Source: Roridomyces roridus (lineage: Eukaryota > Basidiomycota > Agaricomycetes > Agaricales > Mycenaceae). Taken from it: a stretch of DNA of 64,000 bases. Below are positions 46,635 through 56,777 of this stretch, in pieces; position 1 is the first letter of the stretch, and the number at the start of each line of letters is the position of its first letter. The DNA lies in contig JARKIF010000083.1 of NCBI GenBank assembly GCA_029378245.1, positions 62,001-126,000 of the forward strand, given 5' to 3'. The position numbers and the translations under genes are program-made. The notes below the pieces were generated by a model. That model worked only from the letters and a program-made list of their open reading frames with translations. It searched no databases and had not been told where the DNA came from.

Positions 46635-48563
46635 TCATCCCGAACTGGTACTCAAACGCTCGGAATCATACCGGACGTTGGTCTGAGTCTCGATGTTGAT
46701 TTCCAATGCCTTGAAGAAAATGAGCGAAGGAATTATTTAGGGCAAGAAAATGTTGACCGTAGGCTTCAAGTGAGAAGACCCCGAACGAGCCTAGCGCGTT
46801 CATGTCAAACGATCACTGAAAAAAGAACAGATATATCTACCATAGTTGTCTTCTGCGAACGGGTCTCCAAGTTGAAAACCACCGGCGTGCGTTGATCACA
46901 CGCCAGGCTGGACGGAACACTCTTGTGCATGCTGACCCGAGAATTCAGTCTTTTGTTCGTAAGTATATTGCGCAGGGTTGAATGCAACTAGACGCACGTA
47001 ACCAGCAACGACGTCGCGTAGACTTGACGAAAAAGTCAGTCTAGTCCATTTTCTGCCGAGGCCAACACACATTTTCCTATAACCAGATAGATTCCTGTAG
47101 TTTTCACGTTAGCTCTGGCCCATGCAATATTATCCAGAAGAACAAACCCAGGAAGATGAGGTTTTGTGGTGCGATGATCCACTGGCGTTTGGATGAAACA
47201 AGTCGACTGCGGCTGGCGAGAAACTCACGCATATCATTGTGACAATTGTAATGACGCTGCAACGCAATGCAGCAGTGAATCCAAGCCATTAGTCCATTAA
47301 AATGCATACCATGTCAATGAACCTGCGGGATGTCAACCCAGCATGTCCAGATGAATGGATCGAATTTTCGCACCGGTTTCCAAACCATGGCGTATCAATC
47401 TATCGAGTACGTAGTTGAGTCTGCGAGCCCGGTCAGATCGTCTCAACAGTTCAAATCTGCTTACCGCCCCGATTCTGTTCGACTGGATTGAAACAAATAA
47501 ACGAGGAGCGCCGTGATCAACACATCCAACGCCGAGGACACTGCCAATCCCAGAGTGAAGAGCCACTTGATGAGGTGAGTCGCGTCTCGAAGATTTATTT
47601 AAACGAGACTCACCCGAACATGGAGTTGGAAGAGCGTGAAATTACGGTATTCCAACCTGTGCCAATCCATTGAATGATTGAGAGGTGGATGGATGGATGC
47701 TTACATTTTCGATGTCGTAGCTACGCACCCCGTTTTCAATCTCCACAAGACAGGAAGATTGATCACACACCAGAGGCCGCCGCTAGCAAAAAGTCAGTGA
47801 AAGAAAACTCCAGGTAATGCAGCGCACCAAGTCGAACAAGCGCAAGACCGAGCTGGAATCTTGTTACTTATGCACGAAATGGATACCCAAAACACTTACA
47901 ACAGGGAGGCTCATGAACCAGTTTCTCCTGCTCAGAAGAAACATGCGGTGCGCAAAAAAGCTGGGATCCGTGAATAAGTATTTAGATTGAGTCGGACACA
48001 CACACCAATGCACAAGAAATGTTACGATCGCCTTGATACAGTCATTTGTCAGTTGACATTCTTGAGAAACAATTCACGAACGGTCAGAATGACAGTGAGC
48101 TACGTTTAATTTAAGCGAGACATCATTGGATTCGTGGATGCAGAGACTGACCGCAATGCACCACGAGATGGAATCGAGATGGTCGAACTGGCCGTAATTA
48201 TGGATGAGCGAAAACCACAATCCACCCCATATAAACGCGGTGTGCAAATTGTCCACGAGCCTTAGTAGTCGTATGATGAGGATAAAACCCGAAGCGTCGT
48301 AGAATCTCACCAAACAACGAACACCTGGGAACAACGTCAACTGAAGCCAGGGGAATAGAGAAACAGGCTGACCAGCACTTTGATAAAGGCGCGATCTTTC
48401 TGGTAGGCCCTGAAATACAGGACAGTCTGCAGATTGACAGTACCCCCAAGGCTGAACCCGCTGTTGGTTGCACATTCATCAAAGTACGGATAACATACAG
48501 AGAGGCAAAGAGTCCTCCGATGAGCAGTGCGCCGAGAGTTTTGGGAATATCCGAGTCACTCAT
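46635..48563 (-). CDS. DUF6534-type seven-helix membrane protein (D1)
   Basis: Basidiomycete integral membrane family, unknown role, seven predicted helices. ATG 48563: MSDSDIPKTLGALLIGGLFASL, then LGGTVNLQTVLYFRAYQKDRAFIKVL, a 14-nt microexon (48311-48324) giving VFVVW, and LVDNLHTAFIWGGLWFSLIHNYG. Downstream exons give [88 protein letters not shown] and VYATSLLVTL. The last exon encodes ALEINIETQTNVRYDSERLSTSSG with the stop at 46635-46637, typical of the family's cytosolic tail. More than ten small exons; a few junctions in the middle are uncertain. First of three tandem genes. Confidence 0.75.
48311..48324 (-). other. 14-nt microexon of D1
   Basis: GTGTTCGTTGTTTG flanked by CCAG and GTGAG. 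Without it the frames of the neighbouring exons do not match; with it they read KVL-VFVVW-LVDNLH. Confidence 0.75.
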
Positions 48564-48594
48564 GTGGATGTGGCCAACGAAAAGGGGTTCTCTA

Positions 48595-48600
48595 CTTATA
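48595..48600 (-). promoter_or_regulatory. TATA-like element of D1
   Basis: TATAAG on the minus strand, about 35 nt upstream of the ATG; equivalents at 51487-51493 (D2), 55087-55092 (D3) and 52329-52334 (relic). Confidence 0.45.
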
Positions 48601-49067
48601 GCAGAGCCGACAAGCGACTTAACGCCGCACGAGAAGATCTGAAGCATTCCAACAGCGCTCTTGGGCAGAGGTATGATTGATGACCGCCTGTTACATGAGC
48701 GGGGAACGGGAAGAGTCAGAATGGTGACATTTATTCATGAAGAGAGAGAGAGCCACTAGACAGTCTGTGGGGTATCAAGTTCTGATCTTCAGTCTCAAGG
48801 TACCCGTTGACAAGATGTGTGGCGTGATCAAAGCAGGTAGTATGGTTCTGTATGAACTCGCGTGTGAATGGCAATGCTGCAAGTGGAAGCTCCGAACAGA
48901 CAGTTTGGTAAAATGCAAAGCTGGTCGCTCATTTGTGGCAGCTCGTGTATGACATGGAAAAACGCCCTTGAGGGCAGATACTTTGCTGACCCGGTTTTTC
49001 CAGAATCCAGAGAGAGATGTTGGCCCCGGCGAGAGTTTCCCAGCGAAATCAGGTGGCGGCTGCCAGT

Positions 49068-49750
49068 GAGACTGGAATGAGATTCTATGAGTAAGATGTA
49101 GTAGAGAAGTCCCTGCTGTGGTTGCGTCGAAGCGTTGTTGAGGGAGAAGACAGGCTGATCATTGATGGTAAAGTGTTCGGAAGCAATCAAAGTGGTGATG
49201 GCCGCTGATCTAGTCAGAGTCACATCTGGCTGACGTTCTAATCTCTCTTGACAAACACTTCATCCATTGCTGCCCGTACGGTTGACTCGGAGTTCCTTAC
49301 AAAATCTGTGGACAGAAAAAACGGTAAAACAGTCGTGAAGCTCCGAGTCGAAGTTGTTGAACCAAACTTGAACCATAACGTGTACAACTACAATTTAACA
49401 ATTTACAAATCCTCCTGCTTCGCAGACTCCATGACAGAGTCGGCCTTCCCATCGAACTGCACACTGGTCCGCGTCTCAACGCTGATTTGTAGCTCCTTTG
49501 AAAATAAAATCAGTGAAATCGAGGAGTCGAAACAAAAGAATCCAACCGTGGGAATTTTGCGAGACGGCCCGCCGGCCTGTGAAAATAGGCGTAAACAAAG
49601 CCTCGAGAAAGCCGTACTTTACTCACTAGATATCCCATGCTATTGGTCTTCTGATGCCGGGACTCCAAGAACAGAACCGGGGCTCGCTGATCACACTGAG
49701 AACAGCTGGCCCTGGACACCGTCATGGCGGCACGAGAATTCAAGCTGAAT
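49068..49750. repeat. Near-identical 3' segment of D2 (copy also in D3)
   Basis: About 680 bp closely matching 52686-53370. It spans the last exons, the last intron and ~330 bp of 3' flank. The encoded C-terminus (SRASCSQCDQRAPVLFLESR and VETRTSVQFDGKADSVMES) is identical in D2 and D3, while their 5' exons differ. Confidence 0.8.
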
Positions 49751-51446
49751 CCGCTGAAATTAGAATACAAAGTTCTCTTTTGTTGCGAAGACGGACCCAC
49801 GTTGCAAGCAAGGAGGTTGCGTATACTTGACATGGTGTCAAAACCGATCCGAGAGTACTTGTACTTAATTGAACGCACATTTCACCACAACGACGTAAAT
49901 TCCTGGGCGTAGGTTGGGCGTAGGTCAATTTGAGGCGGGATCTGATGGAATTCGTGCCCACCGAGAAAAATGAGGTTCTTTTCGGTCATCCACTTGTAAA
50001 AGTCAAATAAACCCGTTTCCAGGTAAGATTGATACTAACACATATCATTGCTACAACGGTGCCGAGGCTGAAGGGATGAGGGATGAATGTATTTCACAGA
50101 GAAAGGTGGAATGTACCATGTCAGGGAACCTGGAAATCTGAGCTCAGAAGGAATCCCGCTTTTACAGTAATTACTGACCAGTTTCCAGACCATATCGTAT
50201 CCACTTGTCAAGGATAAAGTTAAATCTACGATCCATTAGGGATTCATGGTGTAGAACAAAAGCTGACCGCACCGCCCGGACTCGGTTCGATTAGATCGAA
50301 GGAGATAGATGAGCAAAACCGCGATCAGCACGTCCAGAGCGGATGAAACGCTCAATGAGAGAGTAGGGATCCACTGGGACAAACTGTGAGAAAGAAACAA
50401 GGAGGATATTCTGTACAGACCCAATCATGGATTCGGATGAGATTGAAACTGCGATAATGAAACCTGACTCGATCTAAGCTTGAATAGAGTGGTCCATCCG
50501 GTTACTTACATTTGAGAAGTCATGACTGGAGTTTTTGAGTTCGAGAATGAAGGAGTGATGTCAACACACCTGAGGCAGTCACTTTCAGAGAAAATAAGTC
50601 GGATATTGAAGAGATTGAAGAGAGAGAGCAACGGACCAAGTCGAAGAAGAGCAAGAGCGAGCTGGGACCTGCGTGAATATCCTCGGCGTTCAACCTTGAA
50701 GGAACGCACACACTACGGGAAAGGTCATGAACCAGTTCTTCCTACTTAAAAGAAAGATCCGATGGGCAAAGAAACTATTCTCGACCGGTCAAAACTAATA
50801 AGAGCGAATTTCAACAGGAAAACGAACCATTGGACAAGGCATGTTACAACCGCCTTGCAGTAAGACTCAGATGAATTCTTGAAGCACGTTGGTGAATACG
50901 AACAGTTGTTAAAATGATCATCTAGCCAGCCGCTCAGCGATGCCCACAGATTGTACGTTGACTTGACTCACAGAAATGCACCTTCACAACTGTGAGAAAA
51001 CGGTTTCAGAGGAGAGTGATCGTACCATGGAATTGAGTCGATCAAGTCGCGTCGACCGTAGTCCTGGATCAGGTAGATCCATAAACCTACCCAGATGAGA
51101 ACGGTGTGAAAATTGTCCAGAAACCTGGAAATGGTAGCATGAGTGGATTGACCCCAGTGCTTGCCAATGGAATTGACCAAATAAGAGAGATCTGAGAGTA
51201 TTCCATACTCGGCAAGCACAGAGTGCAAACGATCGGACTCACCAGCATCTTGATGGACATCCGATCCTTCTGGTACGACCTGAAGTATAAGACGGTCTGG
51301 AGGTTGACCGTACCACCGAAGCTGAGGGACTTGCCGTCAGCCGCTACCAGAATCCCGGTCTTCCGGAAGACGTACAGGGAGGCAAAGAGCCCACCAATCA
51401 AGAGTGCACCGAGTGTCTTGGGAATATCGATATCTTGCTCTGACAT
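49403..51446 (-). CDS. DUF6534-type seven-helix membrane protein (D2)
   Basis: Second tandem copy. ATG 51446: MSEQDIDIPKTLGALLIGGLFASL, then FGGTVNLQTVLYFRSYQKDRMSIKML, the 14-nt microexon 51178-51191 (ISLIW), FLDNFHTVLIWVGLWIYLIQDYG. Later exons carry the family's helices (for example [34 protein letters not shown] near 50270-50370) and VYATSLLATLNSRAAMTVSRASC. A ~130-nt intron precedes the last exon, LQISVETRTSVQFDGKADSVM...KQEDL, stop at 49403-49405. A better TATA box (TATAAAA) than its neighbours lies ~45 nt upstream. Middle exons around 50000-50900 are only partly resolved. Its 3' 680 bp is nearly identical to D3. Confidence 0.72.
51178..51191 (-). other. 14-nt microexon of D2
   Basis: ATCTCTCTTATTTG between CTCAG and GTCAA; introns of 51 and 53 nt on each side. 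Completes KML-ISLIW-FLDNFH. Confidence 0.75.
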
Positions 51447-53037
51447 GCCAGTGGGTTACTGGTGTAAGAAGGGAGAACAAGCCCACTTTTATACTGCCCT
51501 CGTCGTATCCACATGAGAATTAGAACTGGAGAAGAGAAGCATTGATTGATTGGAGACAGTCAGGACTGTGTGTGAACTCATATGCTCCTAAAATGAGTTG
51601 ACTCCGTAAATTATTTCAATATTAGCGAAGAGCTCACAGACCATCAAGTTTTCATCACTCCAAGATCCCCGGCAGCCGAACGAAAGGGTAAAGCAGCTGT
51701 AAACTGAGGCCTGAGGCCTGAGGGTTCATTCGAGTCCGCCAGGCTGACAAGAGTTCATGGCGCTCGAAGCCTCAAACATTCCGCATCCCCCACCGTCTTT
51801 CCACAGCAATCCAACCTGTTGGATGTGCAGGAGCGAAACCATCCGACGCAGCAGGTTGCGAGACTTTCATTTTGCACGATTGACCGCCCGCCTCTATCTA
51901 CGGGTTCACATCGTACTTGCAGCTATTCCTGAGAACTCCTGGCTGCGATCATCGGTGATCGTGGCTGTAGAATGGAGGAAGTTGGCCGTAACTTGACCCA
52001 AAAACAGCGTCGCAGGAATAGTATGAAACCATGGCATAAGGTTCGTTTGGTGTAGGCCGGCAGTTTGACATGAGACTCGAGTGCAGCTACCGTCGCAGAC
52101 GAAAGACAGGACTCCCAACACTTGTGCTCGCTGTTTCTGTTGCTGCTCGCACGCCACTCGAGGCACACCAGCTCCACGAGTATACTAAAAAAGCATCTTG
52201 CTCGCCACATCCTGAGAGAATCATCGTCCTTGCAGGTTTGAGCGGGGATTACAGTGGGGCTGGGACGAGATTCGCTGACATGGGGTGACTGGTGTAAGAA
52301 GAAAGCAGGGAGAACTCGAAGAACCCTACTTATAGTGCCCCGTATCCGCTGGACCGGCTTGTCGAAGCGTTGGTGATGATAATGACAACTATGCATTATC
52401 CACTGTTCCTAGAATGAATCGAAATTTCGCCGGCCTGTGGGCGATACGCATGAGTTGAAGGAGTTTAAATATATGGGAAGAGGTCATCTCTGGGACAAAA
52501 ACACAGCAATCCCACTTGCTGGATCCGCGGGAGGGAAATAAATCCGAGAATCCGAAGCGCTAGGTTGAGAGATATTCGACTCGCATCTGCGGGTTCGGAT
52601 CGTACTTGCACTGGCAAGTGAGCAATCCCCGGTGGTCCGACTACAGATCGACCGCGACTTGGCACCTCATTCTGGCTCTACGGGTGTCAGTGAGACTGGG
52701 AATGAGATCCCATGAGTAAGATGTAGCAAGGAAGTCCGCTGCTGTGGTTGCGTCGAAGCGTTGTTGAGGGAGAAGACAGGCTGATCATTGATGGCAAAGT
52801 GTTCGGAAGCAATCTGGAAACAATGATGGCCGCTGATCCAATCAGAGTCCACCTGGTTGACTCTAGTCTCTGTTGACAAAGACTTCATCCATTGGTGCCG
52901 GTACGGTTGACTCGGTGTTCCTTACAAAATCTGTGGACATAAAAAATGGTAAAACAGTCGTGAAGCTCCAAGTCGAAGTTGTTGAAGTTGAACCAAACTT
53001 GAACGTGCAAATACAATTTACAAATCCTCCTGCTTCG
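51447..53037. other. Intergenic region with a relic promoter of the D family
   Basis: At 52281-52340 (minus strand) a TATAAG element, a CTTCTTACACCAGT tract and an ATGTCAGCGAATC start resemble the D2 5' region (CTTCTTACACCAGT, ATGTCAGAG), but the frame stops after ten codons and no DUF6534 exons follow. Around 52160-52210 a block (AAGGACGATGATTCT..ATGTGGCGAGCAAG) is similar to 55740-55785 upstream of D3 (AAGGACGACTACTCC..ATGTGGCGCACAAG). No intact gene supported. Confidence 0.5.
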
Positions 53038-53370
53038 CAGACTCCATGACAGAGTCGGCCTTCCCATCGAACTGCACACTGGTCCGCGTCTCAACGCTGA
53101 TTTGTAGCTTCTTTCAAAATAAAAATCAGTGAAATCGAGGAGTCCCAACAAAAGAATCCAACCGTGGGAATTTTGCGTGACGGCCCACCAGCCTGTGAAA
53201 ATAGGCGTAAACAAAGCCTCGAGAAAGCCGTACTTTACTCACTAGATATCCCCTGCTATTGGTCTTCTGATGTCGGGACTCCAAGAACAGAACCGGGGCT
53301 CGCTGATCACACTGAGAACAGCTGGCCCTGGACATCGTCATGCCGACGCGATAGTTCAGGCTGGAATCGC
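52686..53370. repeat. Near-identical 3' segment of D3 (copy also in D2)
   Basis: Counterpart of 49068-49750. Confidence 0.8.
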
Positions 53371-55057
53371 TCGAAGGTGAATTAGGGTCAAAGGTGCAAG
53401 AACCGGGACCTACGTTACAAGCAAGGAAGTTGCGTATACTGGAAGAAAATTAAACGGCTTCTAGAGGTCTTGAGAATGAACGCACATTTCCCTATAACGA
53501 CGTGCAGTCCTGAATGGGTGCAAGGTCAAGTTGACGCCAGATCTGAAGAAATTCGTACAAACCCAAGAAAATGAGGTTCTGGGGCTCGGTCACCCACTTG
53601 AAAGAAGTCAACTAAGAGGGTTTCGAGGTAAAAAAAAATCAATACTAACGCATGTCATTGTGACGACGGTGCCGAGGCTGAATGGAATGAGAGAAACCTC
53701 ACAGAGAGAAACCTAGAATGTACCATGTCAAAGAACCTGCGGTATTTCAGCCCGGAAGATGTCAGGGGAGAACCTCTTTACTTACCAGTTTCCAAGCCGT
53801 ATCGTATCAACTTGTCGAAAATATAGTTGAACCTGAAATCCATTGGTCTCCATTCATGAACGTGAATTGAACATACCGGCCAGATTCAGTTCGATTGGAA
53901 CGAAACAAGTAGACGAGAAAAACAGTGATGAGTATGTCCACGGCGGACGACACGGCCAATCCGAGTGTGAATATCCACTAGTTCACTGTCAGCAACTAAC
54001 GTGGAGGATCTTTTTTGTACAGACCCGACCGTGGATTCGGAAGAGAGTGAAACTGCGATAATGAAGCCTGACGCGATATAAGCTTGGATACATTAGGCAT
54101 TACATTGGGATACTCACATTTCCCAAGTCGAGACTTTTGTATTTCTGAGAGCAGGGAGAAATGAATATAATAACACCCACCCGAGGCAGCGACTGTCAAA
54201 GTAAAAAAAAAAAAAGTCAGAGATCGAACAGATTGAAAGAGAAAACGCACCAAGTCGAAGAAGAGTAAGAGCCAGCTGGGACTGCGTGAATATATTAGCC
54301 AGGGTGTAAAGCAAGAGACTCACAACGGGAAGGGTAATGAACCAGTTCTTTTTGCTCAAAAGGAAGATCCGATGGGCAAAGAAACTATTCTCCACCAGTC
54401 AAAACCACCATGGAATTGAGGAGGAAAACGCACCAATGGACGAGGAATGTTACAACCGCCTTGCGTCGAGAATCAGCTGGAACTGTGGAAGAACGAAGAA
54501 GACGAACAGTTATCATGACGGTGAGCTACGTCTCTGTTGAGAGATGCCCGCAAATTACACGAGAGACTTGGGCTCACAGCGATACACCTGGAGAGGTATG
54601 AAAAGATGCTTTCAGAAGAGTAGAGAGGCATCGTACCATGGAATAGAGTCAACCAGATCTTCTTGACCGTAGTTCTGAATCAAGCAGAGCCATAAACCGG
54701 CCCAAATGAATGCAGTGTGCAAATTATCCAAAAACCTGGAAAGTGTAGTGTGAGTGGATTGACCTGTGTACTTACTCGGAACTTCTTTTCACCAAATAAC
54801 GGAGATCTAAGAGTATTATTCGGTAATCGCAGAGTGCAGAAGAGACTCAAAAACTCACAAGCGTTTTGACGGAGACCCGATCCTTTTGATACGCCCGAAA
54901 ATAGGAGACGGTCTGGAGGTTGACCGTACCACCGAGCCTGAGAAACTGGGTGTGAGCGACTACCGGCGTCCGAATTTTACTGGAAAACTTACAGTGAGGC
55001 GAACAGCCCGCCAATTAACAACGCGCCGAGTGTCTTGGGGATATTTGGGTCAGACAT
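53038..55057 (-). CDS. DUF6534-type seven-helix membrane protein (D3)
   Basis: Third tandem copy. ATG 55057: MSDPNIPKTLGALLIGGLFASL, then LGGTVNLQTVSYFRAYQKDRVSVKTL, microexon 54793-54806 (ISVIW), FLDNLHTAFIWAGLWLCLIQNYG. Further exons encode FFAHRIFLLSKKNWFITLPV, a LALTLLRLGA helix and a second exon set with [25 protein letters not shown]. The C-terminus (SRASC...ESRHQKTNSRGYL, then LQISVETRTS...EDL) is shared with D2; stop at 53038-53040. TATAAG lies ~32 nt upstream. An A-run of 13 lies in the intron near 54200. Probably intact; some mid-gene joins are unverified. Confidence 0.72.
54793..54806 (-). other. 14-nt microexon of D3
   Basis: ATCTCCGTTATTTG between CTTAG and GTGAAA. Completes KTL-ISVIW-FLDNLH. 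Confidence 0.75.
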
Positions 55058-55887
55058 GGGGAGACCGCCGGTGGAGAAGAGGACTACTTATAATGCCCTC
55101 GTACCCTTGGACTGGTTTGTCGAAGTCTTCGTTGCATCAGATTATAGCACAGCTAGAGGGTCAGATTTCCGTATTATGATACAGAGCGACCGGAACTCGA
55201 GTGGATTCGTGGGACGTCCCCAAGATAAATCGCGAATTTGACTGGTAGGATGGCAAGACACGGGCTTTTTGTGAGCGAGAAGAACATAACCAATAATCCA
55301 GCATAAGTATCACCGCACCTGCCAGACAAGTCATCAAGTGTCCATCGCTACAGGATGGAAGTAGGACAGGATTCAATGAAGGTACATAGCCTTGAAGCTT
55401 GACGAAGCGCTACGAGGCCGATCCATTCTGATCTGTGTTGGACAAGAGGTCTTGGGTGCTCGCTCGTCTCCCGAAACCTCCTCCTCCCCAGACGAAGGAG
55501 GTATGAATCCAACTTACTGGAACTGCGGGAGCGAAACAAGAGCGGGAGTGAAACAGATCTGAAAACCGAAGGCCCCAAGAAAAACTAATCCTGCGGCAAT
55601 GAGCACATCGCCGCAGTCCACAGCAATCCCCGAAGATGGACTTGGTCGCGGGAACACAAGTGCGGCAGAAGAATGGCGCCCAACACGCATGCTTTTGTTG
55701 TCCTCTCCCAGGAGCACGCGGTATTCCACCAACTTGTGCGCCACATCATGGAGTAGTCGTCCTTGTTGGCTCGAGTGGGGATAGAGCGGAGCTGGTCAAT
55801 CGCGGCGAGATGAACAAGAAAGTGAGTCTATAAAGATATACAATGTCGTTATTCATCGTAAGATGTTCCAAAGGAAAAGGAGAGGTT
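55058..55887. other. Intergenic region upstream of D3
   Basis: Holds the D3 promoter and the block near 55740-55785 also seen upstream of D2. Open frame 55514-55744 (minus) contains a hydrophobic stretch (CGDVLIAAGLVFLGAFGFQI) and may be a decayed membrane-protein exon; no full gene could be built. Confidence 0.45.
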
Positions 55888-56694
55888 CTAATCGTCTTCT
55901 TCTGACCCAGAGCCTTCACCACCTTCGTCGTCTTCTCCATCTGGATGCATGCGTCAATTGCAGAATTTATCGAGAAAGCTTGGGGACGTACCGCTGGCAA
56001 CGTCGTCCAGCGACACGCTCGCCTGAGCCTGCGACTTGCGAATGAGGGCGCGAATCTCTGTGTCTGCCTCGTTGTTGGAGAGCAGATCCAGTACAGTCTC
56101 GCCATTCTTGTCCTTTATCCTGCGATCGCTCGTCAATCAATGGCCCACAACGGGATTGCAAAGCACGGTACCTCGTATCGGCCCCGGCGTCGAGCAGACT
56201 CTCTATAATGTATTTCCGCAGCTCCAGATCATCGAGGCGTAGCGCAAGGTGCAACGGCGTTGCTTTGTCAATCCGATTTATGGGGTCGACGTCGCAGCCT
56301 TCTTGCGACAGGATATGCTCCAGGACATCGGTGGAGCCATGAGACACCCTGGATTTCGCGTCAGAATCGCCTCCGCCGCTGGAATGTCCTCACGCGTTAT
56401 GCAGCGCTGGCACGATCCGATTCAATTCCTGCTTGATCGACGTTTTGGTAACTGACCTGTGTTCCCCAACCTGAAGGGACAATTACTCTTGATAGAATAG
56501 ACGCAGCGATACTTGGACTGACCCATCTTGGAAGTTAATGTCAAAGTTGCCCTGCTCGAAGACTTCTAAGAGCATCTCCTCATTGTCTGCTCTTGCCGCA
56601 GCGAGAAGTCGTTCGTCTACCCATAAGAAACTTCAGAAAGACGAGGGGACGTTGTTGAGAAACACACACTGTTGCTGGCGCCTTCGGAGTCCAT
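55888..56694 (-). CDS. Small ankyrin-repeat protein
   Basis: About 170 residues. ATG 56694: MDSEGASN, then NERLLAAARADNEEMLLEVFEQGNFDINFQDG, a 14-nt microexon (56457-56470, LGNT), a 13-nt microexon (56394-56406, ALHNA), VSHGSTDVLEHILSQEG, and DKATPLHLALRLDDLELRKYIIESLLDAGADTR. Then IKDKNGETVLDLLSNNEADTEIRALIRK and an acidic end (DGEDDEGGEGSGSEEDD). Two to three ankyrin repeats with TPLHLA and GxTxLxxL signatures, similar in layout to short ankyrin proteins such as yeast YCR051W. All six-odd introns are 45-50 nt. A protein-protein adaptor is likely. Starts 83 bp from the divergent kinase. Confidence 0.8.
56394..56406 (-). other. 13-nt microexon of the ankyrin gene
   Basis: CGCTGCATAACGC between GCCAG and GTGAGG; supplies ALHNA of an ankyrin repeat. 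Confidence 0.7.
56457..56470 (-). other. 14-nt microexon of the ankyrin gene
   Basis: GTTGGGGAACACAG between TTCAG and GTCAGT; supplies GLGNT, completing DG-LGNT-ALHNA. Confidence 0.7.
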
Positions 56695-56777
56695 TGAGAG
56701 TAGCAAGAGGTTGGGGGATTCGGCAGAGAAGGGATTGATGGCCTGTGTACAGCTTGTCTCCCGACAACGACCATCGA
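56695..56777. promoter_or_regulatory. 83-bp bidirectional promoter
   Basis: Start codons at 56694 (minus) and 56778 (plus) are 83 bp apart. No clear TATA element. Confidence 0.55.

Noticed and set aside
48801..49223. 131-codon minus-strand open frame downstream of D2
   Set aside because: Lies in the 3' flank duplicated between D2 and D3; the D3 version is disrupted, so it is not conserved as protein.
51923..52396. 157-codon minus-strand open frame
   Set aside because: Spans the relic D-family promoter and TATA element; composition and lack of domains suggest chance.
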